The notes beneath the pieces are model-generated. The model saw nothing but the letters and a program-made list of their open reading frames with translations, did no database searches and had not been told where the DNA came from. Shown in pieces: positions 43,394 to 53,159 of a stretch of 64,000 bases of DNA. How positions within the stretch are numbered: the first letter of the stretch is position 1; every line of letters begins with the position of its first letter. This DNA is from Neoceratodus forsteri (Eukaryota > Chordata > Ceratodontiformes > Ceratodontidae). The stretch spans positions 664,233,501-664,297,500 of the forward strand of contig CM057456.1 in assembly GCA_016271365.2 (NCBI GenBank). The letters are read 5' to 3'. The position numbers and the translations under genes were made by a program.

Positions 43394-46300
43394 ATGTTTG
43401 AGCACCTCATCCCCAAAATTGGTAAGCTGTCCTCATCAACAACCCTCGTACTACTGTTCTTCTCCATGTTACTGTCCCTTCCCACTTTAACTCCCCCCCC
43501 AAAGCGGCTACCCAGCACCCTCCCCCCTGCTATTCTGACTCATCCTACAAAAGCCCCCTATAAGTCCTCTACATCCCTCCCAGCCATCTCCTGGTCACAC
43601 TTCCCCACCCCCGTCTCATTCCTTTGGCTGCCTTCTGGAGCCTCTCTCTCCCTCTCCAGCTCCCTTTCCCTCCACTCTGCCCGCCCTAGTGCCTCTGCCA
43701 ACCTGTGTATGGAAAAACCCTGGTCCCTCCACACTCTACACTGCCACCTAACTATTGTCCTACTTCTTCTGGCAGCAGGGGATATACACCCTAACCCAGG
43801 CCCTACCCTGTCCTCAGGCTCCAACCCCCACACACCAAACTCCTCAGCCAGAACCTCCACTGACACTCACTCCGGCTACCTTCCCTGTGGCCTATGCCTT
43901 CTCCATCTAAATATTCATAGCCTAGCCCCTAAGCTCGATCAGCTCCACATCCTAGCCGCCCACCATGTCCCTAACATAATCATCCTATCCAAGACCTGGC
44001 TAAACCCCAGCCTTCCAGACAATACCATCACTATTACAGGGTACACCATCACATGGCAAGACCGGCCCTCCAGAGGCAGTGGTGTGGCTATGTACATCAA
44101 ATCAACCATACACTTCACTGTCTCCTTCACTAAAGCTGAACCTAAAGCCTTCGAGCTACTAATGGTAAAACTGTTCTCTCCCTCCTCACTACCTATCTTT
44201 GTGGCTGGAATCTATTGCTGCTCAGGCACATCAACCACAATAGTCACCAACCTCCTAGGCCAGCTCTCATCTCACACAATCAGGTGAACTATATGTCCTA
44301 AAAGACTTCAACCACAACTGGCTAGCACCCACTTTTAACAAAATCCAAACTGAAATAACCACCCTAAACCTTAGTCAAACCATCTTGGAACCCACTCGCT
44401 CTAACCATAAGTCCGGTAATCACTCCCTCCTTGACTGGGCGCTCACATCCCACCCACACTGCGTCGTCAGTTCAGGCCTCCTCCCTGATTCCATCAGCGA
44501 CCCCCATCTAATCTACTTGGTCCGCAAGATCCACAGAACTAAATCCCCTCCCAACTTCATATTCCAATGGTCATACAAATCCCTTAACCTCTCCCTCCTG
44601 CTGGATGATTTGGCCCACTCAAATTGGGTCCCAAGCTCTACCTGCTCTAACATGGATATGGCCCTCTCACACTTTCAAAACACCTTTCTCGCCATCTGGG
44701 ACAAACACACCACCCCTGCGCTGGACTAGAGTCCTGGGGTCTCACCTACCCTGGATCTCCCCTGAGCTGATAGCTTGCCAACAAGCCCATGATAAGGCCT
44801 GGCGAAACTACAAATCCATGTCCCTCCCAGATAACTACATCACCTACCGCACGCTCCGCAATAAATGCACAAAGGCCATTCATTTAGCTAAGGCTGATTA
44901 CTTCAACAACAACCTAAATGCAAACCTTGGGTGCTCCTCTAAATTCTGGAAGGTCATTAACTCCCTCTTCACCCCCCAAACAACAAGCCCCCCTCCTCTC
45001 CTCTTCTCCTCTCCCATGGGACTCTCCTCTCTGACCCCCTGACAGTCGCCTCTGAGTTTAATACCTACATTACTACCTGCACACAGGCCCTCCTAAAATC
45101 CCTTCCTTCAGCAACCTCACCCACTCCCCAGACATCTATCCACCTTCCAACTGGTAGGAACGCTGAAACCCTTGCTGCCCTTCACACTCCCTGAACCCCT
45201 CCAAAGGCAAATCCCCTGATGGTCTGGATAACAAACTCCTCTTCCTTTCTGCCCCCGCCATTGCTACTCCCCTCGTGGCCCTACTAAATCTCTCTTTCTC
45301 CACCGAGGCACTCCCCTTCAAATGGAAGCATGCCACTGTTATATCCCTCCCCAAAGGCGGTGATCCTACCTTCACAACAAACAACCACCCCATCTCCCTC
45401 CTCCCCACCCTTGCCAAACTACAGGAACACCTAGTGCTTTCCCAACTCTCTGACTTTCTCTCTGAAAGTAACTTCTTCACCCCTTTTCAGTCTGGTTTCC
45501 AAAAACACCACTTAACCACCTCCTCCCTACTACAACTCACGGATTCCATCCTCACTGGGATGGATAATGGACTAATCACTGCTGCTATCTTTATTGACTT
45601 AGCAAAAGCTTTCGACATGGTATCCCATCCTCTCCTCCTATCCCACCTATCTGGAGCTGGGTTAGCAGAATCTACCACTAACTGGTTCAGAGCCTACCTT
45701 ACAAATAGAACCCAGTCCAATAAAATTGCTGACCATACCTCCCCCGCCATCACCACTGGCATCCCCAAGGCTCAGTTCTTGGCCCCATCCTTTTCTCCAT
45801 CCTTCTAAATGACCTGCCTAACTCTTGCTCCTCTACCACAATCCATATGTACATAGACGACACGGTCCTCTTTTCCTCTGGTCGGACCCATGAAGACGTC
45901 TTCTCCAAACTCCAAACTGATTTCAACAAAATCCAACACTGGTTCAATACCAACCAGCTCTCCCTAAATGCCAAAAAAACTGTCTCTATGACTTTCAGCA
46001 CTAGACAGCGCCTATCCAAATTCACCTGCCCCCTCAGCTTCCATACCCTAAATAACTCCATCCTCGAGGATGTGCCCTCCTTCAGATACCTAGGGACTTG
46101 GCTGGATTGACACATCTCCTTCTGCACACACATGTGGATGCCATCATTTCTAAACTGTGTCTAAAACTTGGTGCCCTCTATCGCAACTGCTCTGGTCTCC
46201 CTCTACGGGTCAGAAGGGAATTAGTCCAGAAAATTATTTTACCCTCCTTCGACTACTGTGATGTCGTTTATAGCTCCGTCGCCAAGACCACCCTAACCAA

Positions 46301-46832
46301 ACTTGACTCCTTCTTTAATGCCTTCTGCTGTTTCGCCCTCGATGCTCCCCCCTGCTTTCATCACTGCAAGCTCTACCGATCTCTGGCCCTACCATCCCTG
46401 AGCAACCGGCACCTAAATTCATTGTGTTTCAAATTCACTTCCATTTGTTGGCTCAGCTCCCTCCCTACCTCGCATCCTCCCTCCTCCCTATCTTCCCCCC
46501 CCCCATCCACTCTCTCAGGTCTTCTGATGCAAGACTATTGGTCATCCCTCACCATAGGACTGCCGCCGGCCAATCAGCCTTCTCTTACCTCTTCCCTGAA
46601 CTCTGGAATTGCCTGCCAGCTCAGATCCACCTCTCATCATTCAAACACTCCCTATCCATTGCCCTCACTAATTTCCTTGGACCAAATTGCAACTGCCCCT
46701 GACCCCCACCCCGACAGCTCTCTTCCACCATCCCCCCGTGTGCCTGACCAGCGGCTCGGCCTTTGCCAAATTGCCTGGCTTACACACTGCCCTACACACT
46801 TCATCACTCCCACTCTAATTTTTCCCTCCTAA
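43394..46832 (+). pseudogene. LINE-B ORF2: 2A-like motif, endonuclease, RT with YIDD
   Basis: The first 297 codons (43394-44287) are open: a Ser/Pro/Leu-rich start, TIVLLLLAAGD leading to GDIHPNPGP (43778-43804), then LHLNIHSLAPK, IIILSKTWLNPS (ETW changed to KTW) and GSGVAMYIKS. A stop and frameshift follow at 44287. NHSLLDWALTSHPH (about 44430) is in another frame, with SDPHLIY where SDH is expected. The RT (45180-46110) has KHATVISLPKGGDP, motif A AIFIDLAKAFDMVSH, motif B region GIPKAQFLAPSF (damaged) and motif C MYIDDTVLF (45850), i.e. YIDD instead of YADD. C-terminal region 46110-46700. More decayed in the endonuclease than LINE-A. Confidence 0.8.
43778..43804 (+). other. 2A-like motif GDIHPNPGP in LINE-B
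   Basis: Residues about 129-137 of the open frame, directly after a leucine-rich stretch and about 30 residues before the endonuclease. The NPGP core is intact; the E of the consensus is H. LINE-A has GDIKANPGP at the same place. Confidence 0.65.
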
Positions 46833-47339
46833 TCTCTGCCTACCCTGCCCTCTCCTTCCCTCCCTCCTAAGTAACCCACACTTCTCAACCTCATGCACTG
46901 CTACTGCTCACCTCTCCCCCCACCCTTATCACCCCATCTCTTCTCCAACTCCTACTGTCAACTTGATGCATCTCGCTTCAACTCATGTCATACTACCATC
47001 ACTCATGCATTGTTACTGGCACTTACTTAAACATGTATTAACCTGAAGTGTTCCATGTTATGTATACCCTGTCCTTCATGTTCTGATCTCTGTACTGTTT
47101 CACCTATTGTAAAAATGTACTAAAGTACTCCTGTATTGTTCAACCTATTGTAAATAATGTGCTTATGTTATCCCTCCCAGCTATGTACATCATCTGTTTT
47201 GCGTAATTCAATATTCTTTGTCTGTATGTGATCTGCCTCCACTGTAACCCTTCCTCCCAGGTCGCACCGTGAGACGAGCATCTTTTTGCTCAGTGCGCCT
47301 TTCCTGGTGAAACATTTTCAATAAATAAATAATAAAAAG

Positions 47340-48876
47340 GGAAATATAAGACAAATTGGCTCCCTTTAAGATAATGGAACCACTATTACATTTGACCTGG
47401 GGATAGCAAATAATTTTAACAGATATTTCTGCTCAGTCTTTGATAAACCCAACTCCTATCCTACAATAAATAATAATAATAATTTACATATTCCATTGTT
47501 TGACCTCATAGAAATAAAGACTATTCTATCATCCTTAACAAAATCTACACACCTGGTACCTGACTATATCCATTCAAGATTCCTAGTGGAAACCCAGAAT
47601 ACCATAGCAATTCCTCTCATGCTATTGTTCAATAAATCATTATTACAGAATGAAATCCCAGATGACTGGCACAGAGCTATAGTTATACCTATTTACAAAA
47701 AAGGAAATAAATCTTAATAAATCTAATGTTCAGAATTACAGGCAAATTAGCTTGACCGATATTATTGGAAAGGTTATGGAACACTTAAAGCTAGGATTGA
47801 GAAAGTTATACAACAACTAAGCATCCATGGTGACTCCCAACATGGCTTTAAAACTGTGCATTCTTGCACCACAAATCTTATATCCTTTTATAAAACAATA
47901 AGCAGGTATCTGGATAACAATATTTCAGCAAATGTACTATTGCTTGATTTTAACAAAGCATTTGACAAAGTATCACATGCCTTGTTGATTAATAAACTTT
48001 ATAGCTAGGGATTCCTCCATATTTAGTCAATTGGATAATTCAATGGCTTTTAAATCAAACTCAAGTGGTTAGAATAAATGGTGTACATTTCACTGTTTGC
48101 AGGGTAGCTAGTGGTGTTCCCCAGGGCTTGGTGCTGGGCCCTATTCTATTTAACATTTTTATAAACAACATGAGACTTACTTCAAACAATATACTGTCAA
48201 AATTTGCAGACGACACAAAAATTGGAGGTAGAGTTGACTCACCATCTAACATAATACAGCTTGAACAGGACCTAACTCATATAGAGCATTGGGCAAAGAC
48301 GAACTCAATGGCCTTTATTACTGAAAAATGTATGGTCCTACATTTTGGTAGAAATAATTTACATCGTATATACTATCTTAATTCTCCACTTAAATCTACT
48401 ACTGGTGAACGTGACTTGGGTAACTTAGTTAATAATAAGTTATCATCCAGTAACCACTGTAGTAAAGTGGTTAGATCAGCAAACGTTATTGTAAGACATA
48501 TTAATAAAACTTTTATTAATAAATCTGAGTGTCTTTGAATAGAGCATATGTTAGACCACAACTGAATTATGGGTCTCCCTTTTGGAGTCCGTATTCTAAG
48601 GCTGACATTAATAGGATAGAACAAGTTCAAAGGAGACTTACCAAACTAATACCACAATTAAAATCAATAAATTATGAAGATAGACTCAAGGAAACTGGAC
48701 TATGTCCCTTAAATTTAAGAAGGCAAAGGGGTGAGCTTTTGCTTATGTATAAGCTATTATGTACACCTGCATTATTAGAGTCATGTGGGCTAACATTAGC
48801 CAATAAACATAGAGTGGGAAGACTACATAATCAGCAATTCAAAATTGACTGGGCTAACACTAATAAGCATGATGAC
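47340..48876 (+). pseudogene. LINE 'Q' reverse transcriptase and C-terminal region
   Basis: Fingers with FNRYFCSVFDKPN (about 47420), HLVPDYIHSRFL, IPDDWHRAIVIPIYKKGN (about 47680), YRQISLTDIIGK (about 47750), motif A LLDFNKAFDKVSHALL (about 47950), motif B SGVPQGLVLGPILFNIFINN (about 48110), motif C KFADDTKIGG (about 48205) and WAKTNSMAF. The C-terminal part (48538-48876) has AYVRPQLNYGSPFW and RRLTKLIPQLKSI. Frame changes occur near 47720, 48005 and 48538. A MITE interrupts the C-terminus at 48877. Confidence 0.8.
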
Positions 48877-49237
48877 GAAGGCCACTGATTTATGGTGATT
48901 AAAACAATTAAATTCTGTTTTCAAGACTTAAGATTCCAGAATTTCACTGGTGATTGTTACTCTACTTTCCGGATTTTACCAGGATTCTGTTATCATTCTT
49001 TCAGTATGTGCATAAATAATCAGAATAAAAGAAGGCTTAATATACAGAGCATTAAATAAAGCAAACTGAAAATAGTATAGGAAGGAATTAAAATAAAAAC
49101 AGACTTTTTTTATAGATTTACTGATCTGATAAAAAACCCCAGATTCCATGAAATCTTCATTTTTGCCGGTTTTCAGGCAGCCCTAATTCCTGAATTTTAC
49201 CGGATTTTCCGGTAAAAAACCAAAAACAGTGGCCTTG
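48877..49237. mobile_element. hAT-type MITE, 361 bp, perfect 8-bp target duplication
   Basis: The ends GAAGGCCACTG (48877) and, on the other strand, CAAGGCCACTG (from 49237) form an 11-base inverted repeat with one mismatch. ATGATGAC flanks both sides (48869-48876 and 49238-49245), an exact 8-bp duplication as made by hAT transposases. Removing the element and one ATGATGAC copy restores the LINE 'Q' reading frame (KHDD into IFHIRVENSG). No coding capacity. The interior has CCGGATTTTACC / ACCGGATTTTCCGG phrases. Confidence 0.9.
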
Positions 49238-49245
49238 ATGATGAC

Positions 49246-49450
49246 ATCTTTCACATAAGAGTAGAAAACAGTGGAATGCTCTATCTCAGGAGAGCATAGA
49301 CTCAATTAGTTTTGATTCCTTTAAGTCTAAGCATGACATTTGGCAAGAAGTACATTAATCCAATTCAGCATTGCCCCACAGTTGTGGGAGAACAGTCTCG
49401 ATGGGCCTTGTGCCTGCTTTTGTCCTACATGATCCAGTAAATCCAGTAAA
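49246..49450 (+). pseudogene. LINE 'Q' C-terminus and 3' end
   Basis: IFHIRVENSGMLYLRR continues the ORF. After it, ACAGTCTCGATGGGCCTTGT (about 49393) and the terminal duplication GATCCAGTAAATCCAGTAAA (49430-49450) look like the 3' UTR end and tail. Confidence 0.6.
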
Positions 49451-49535
49451 CACCTGGACATGGTGTATGGGGTCTGCCAATTGCTAAAAAATTAAATGAA
49501 ATTTTTTTCATCAGAAATACATGCTTTGATATGTA

Positions 49536-50463
49536 TACTACCGGTCAAAAGTTTTAGAACACCCCATTTTTCCAGTTTTTATTGAAATTTAAGCAATTCA
49601 AGTCCAGTGAATAACTTGAAATGGTACAAAGGTAAGCGGTAAACTGCTAGAGGTTAAAAAAAAAAAGTTTAGGTTAGCAAAAACTGCTTTAGTGAAATTG
49701 CAAAGAAAGCCAAGGTGTCAGTGAGTACAGTTTCCTACACCATCAAAAAGCACTTGGAAACTGGAGGAAACACTGACAGAAAGAGGTCTGGCAGACCCAA
49801 AGCCACAACAGAATCAGAAGACAAGTTTCTGAGAGTCAACAGCTTGCGTGATAGGCGGCTCACAGGACAACAGCACAGAGTGACTGGCACCCTGAACCAA
49901 ATGGGCTACCACAGCATTTTGCAGCGCCATGCAATACCCTCTGGTCTACGTCTAGTTGGTCAGGGGTTCATCCTACAGCAAGATAATGACCCAAAACATA
50001 CCTACAGGCTATGTCAGAACTACCTTCGAGGAAAAGAACAAGACGGTAGGTTTCAAATCATGGAATGGCCAGCACAGTCTCCAGACTTAAACCCCATCGA
50101 GCTGGTTTGGGATGAACTGGACAGAAGGGTGAAAGCAAAGCAACCTACAAGTGCAACACATTTGTGGGAACTTCTGCAACAGTGTTGGGAAGAATGTCCC
50201 GAACAATATTTGATGTCCATTGTAGGAAGAATGCCACGAGTGTGTTCGGTGGTTACAGTATATCTGCAAAAGGTGGCTACTTTGATGAGTCAAAAATTTA
50301 GATTAAATTTTGTTAAACAAAATGATTCTATGATTTCTTTTTTATCTCCAATTGTTTATTTGTTCTATGCTTTAATTTCAGAGTACATTGAGACATTAAC
50401 CTGCATAAATTTCAATAAAAAACTGGAAAAATTGGGGTGTTCTAAAACTTTTGACCGGTAGTG
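49536..50463 (+). mobile_element. Tc1/mariner element, internally deleted, TA duplication
   Basis: The left end TACTACCGGTCAAAAGTTTT (49536) and the right end, on the other strand, CACTACCGGTCAAAAGTTTT form inverted repeats of about 50 bases including AGAACACCCCA and CCAGTTTTTATTGAAATTT. TA flanks both sides (49534-49535, 50464-50465), as expected for Tc1/mariner. At 928 bp it is much shorter than a complete element. Confidence 0.9.
49688..50461 (+). pseudogene. Tc1 transposase with N-terminal and central deletions, otherwise open
   Basis: Open from just after a TAG at about 49673 to a TAG at 50459-50461. The N-terminal part keeps a helix-turn-helix (SEIAKKAKVSVSTVS) and the GRPK AT-hook-like linker (RSGRPKATT). 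It continues through RRLTGQQ and then jumps from LNQMGYHSI to LQRHAIPSGLR, so the part with the first catalytic Asp (VWSDE-like in the family) is missing. The second Asp (ILQQDNDPKHT) and the Glu (WPAQSPDLNPIELVW) are present with DD34E-type spacing. The frame survives across the deletion, giving about 250 codons against roughly 340 for the family; the last 60 or so run into the terminal repeat. It cannot be catalytic. Confidence 0.85.
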
Positions 50464-50465
50464 TA

Positions 50466-52815
50466 TTTCTGGAGAAGATAATTTAAAGTGTCAGTTTTAG
50501 GTCTGCACAAAGTCCTGAGCATTTCTGGCTCAAATATCGCCAGTTGAAAAACTCACCTTTCTGGCTATACTATTAACAAAGTCCAAAACTAAAACAGTCA
50601 CCAACCTTTTTTAGGAATGCAGGGGTGAATGTTAGTGATATTTATTATTGGCTGGGACAGCGCTGTGAAGTGATAGGCCACATTGAGCCCATGATAGATT
50701 CGGAGAAAATATGTTCTGGGGGTTGGTGACTTAGGATGAAGCTAAAAGAACTGGAGGCAGGGTCTGCACACTTACCTAATAGCTTATTCCAAGGCTGAGA
50801 CAGGATGGTCAACTTTTATGCAGGACAGCCAAAAGCCTGCTATAAACACATAGCTAGGACATCTTAACACCGCATGTGACCAACCACACTGTGGCCTGTG
50901 TGGGGAGTTTGGCCTTGTTAGTATGACATGTTGTAATCTATTTTGATGCAACCTGTGTGAGGATAGAGTACATTCATTACAGAAATGCCCTTGGGCAACA
51001 CCAAGGATGTAGGCAGGCATACTCACTGTACACATTTGTGTACAGTTTTGTTGAGTGCCTGTCACAAACCATAAGCCTTTCTGTTAACATTTTAATTCTA
51101 ATCTGTAATATTTGGGTTAGTGTAGGCTACTGAGGAGTGTATCTGTTTAAACTTCTGTTGTTTAGGAGACAGATACATGTATAACCTCTTTAGAGATTAG
51201 AGGAATCATCTGACAACAGTCTGACTTATTTGGAAGGGGGTATCATTTGGAAAGGATGCGAAATTTTTTTAATGGGGGGGGTGTAAGTGTTGGAGACTGT
51301 GTACAAAATGGAAATTTCTGGCTACACTCCTGGGCAACACATAATAAGAATGATGACTTTGATGAAAAGAACATCCTAAGAAAAGTCCAGCAAGCCAGCT
51401 GCACTGCTGCATCATCTAAACACCACTCTCAAGTGGATACATCATTACCTCATCTGAACCTGTGGCAACCTTCTACAAACATGCTGCTCTGTATGTGCCT
51501 TCCTGGCTCCACGTGCCCAAGTCTTGACTGCTGAAGTTAATGTCTCTAAGCCTACACCTGAAAATCTTAAGGAAGATGTTCGGAAAACACAGCCTTCCCC
51601 ATCTGGCCTGAAGGAAAAACCATGTACTGGGCAATAATACAAATCCTCCCTCCATGAAGGGATGAGTATAGTCTCCCGAAGATGGAGAGATATGTGGTTC
51701 AACAGTGTCAGTCATACCCTATTTTTCTGGGGGAATAAATTTGAAATAATCTGATTGTAGAGAAATTGGGGAGAATCAGATGATAGTGACATGGACTCTG
51801 ATGTTTCCCCTCATTTATTACATTCTAGATCATCACATACTCTCACCTATTCAGAAACTGAGAAGGAAGGTGGAACTAGTACCAGGAAACCAAGGAAGAA
51901 GAAGGATAAATCATCTTCTTCCTCCTCCAATAGAGGTATGACTTTATACTGCCAAGTGTCTGCTTCATCCTCATTTATCCATCATTGGCTCTATAAAGAT
52001 TGCCCCATTAAACTTCTGCAGTATAGAGTGACAAAAGACGGGGTGTATTTTCGTATCTGCATCACACTCTTTTGACATCATTTTTTGCAAGAGACTGCAT
52101 TATGATCTCTTTTTGATTTATCTCAGGCTAAAAGAGAATAGGTGTGGGGTCAGTCCTTTTGGCCTTTTGGAGAAGATAGGGCAGATGGAGTACATATTCT
52201 TTTTCAGGGGTCTGGGTTTGAAATCTGTAGATAAGAGGATATTTGCCCAGGAATGCTTTATTACTGGCTATCTCCTATCAATCTGAGTGATTCTGTTTAT
52301 TAAATATTTATACCCACAAATTAAAGCAGCATGGATAGCTCTGTTTTAAAGAATTAGACAATATATCCAGATAGCTAACAATTTGAGAGTTTGGGAGTGA
52401 TTTGAAGTGTAGACTAGATAGCTTGGAGGGGAGAGATGTTGGAAAAAATTATTGTGAAGTATGTGCTTTATAAGTTATTAAACTGGAAGGCTTAATTGAC
52501 ACCTTCAAATCCCCACATACTTCAGGAGGTGAACCATATTTCAGAAATAAATTGGCTACTAGGATACACTATCTTTTTTATCTTATTTGCTGATGACTAC
52601 ATACTTCCAATTGTTTCTAGAGGAATTCTCATATCATATGCTTTTAAATTGTCATTTGATGTATTCAGATCACAGATTACAGACCAATAGGGAGACAGAG
52701 GTTAAATAGATCATGTTTGACCATACCAGATATTCAAGAAGCAGTTACACAGCTTATTTCTATTTTAGCCAGGGTGAAATTCAATCCCAGTTTGCCATGT
52801 AGGCATTGCTCTGTT
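50466..52815. other. No gene recognised
   Basis: An open segment at 51791-52075 (94 codons) has an acidic start and a basic/serine run (KPRKKKDKSSSSSS). It could be a decayed gag/ORF1-like piece, but there is no domain. At 52496-52690 the string LFADDYIL resembles an RT motif C without supporting motifs. The rest has only short open frames. Confidence 0.35.
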
Positions 52816-53159
52816 ACTATTTATTTATTTAATTTTGGTAACCAGGTAAGGCCACTGACACCATGACAGTCCCTTTTTCAGGGGTGACCTGGGGGTAATT
52901 ACAGATAAAACAGTCCATAGAGTTACGCAGTAATTACAGTCTGACATTTCATAAGTTAGCACAGTTTTCAACAGACAGTTATGCAATGGGCATTGTATGG
53001 TGTGCATCAGCCCACTACAGTGTGTACAATATAACTTCTAGTAAACAGTTAGACAGTTTACAACATACAACATAGGTAACCATCGTAGGTAACAATCATG
53101 GTTACAGAAAAAACAATTGCAGTAGGGAGATACAGGTCACAGAAGAGGGTTCAATTCTC

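Larger units (their letters stand above)
43394..47338 (+). mobile_element. LINE-B, plus strand, nearly full length with A-rich tail
   Basis: Same family as LINE-A (shared NHSLLDWALTSHPH, GGDP, FIDLAKAFD and 3' UTR end). It contains an N-terminal C/S/P-rich region, the NPGP motif, endonuclease, RT, C-terminal region, a 3' UTR of about 500 bases and the tail AATAAATAAATAATAAAAA (47320-47338). It ends directly against the right part of LINE 'Q'. Confidence 0.8.
25881..49450 (+). mobile_element. LINE 'Q', possibly one element split by about 19.7 kb of insertions
   Basis: The endonuclease part lies at 25925-27640 and an RT part of the same A/T-rich style at 47340-49450, both on the plus strand. 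The left part stops in the linker after FSKSINKLITSK (about 27635). The right part resumes near IRQIGSL just before the fingers (about 47350). About 100 or more bases of linker seem missing, so common origin is likely but not proven. The intervening DNA is LINE-A, a hAT-ended segment with a Harbinger element, a minisatellite and LINE-B. Confidence 0.5.

Noticed and set aside
52496..52690. RT motif C (LFADDYIL) as a further LINE
   Set aside because: No motif A, B or fingers in the neighbourhood; one short string is not enough.
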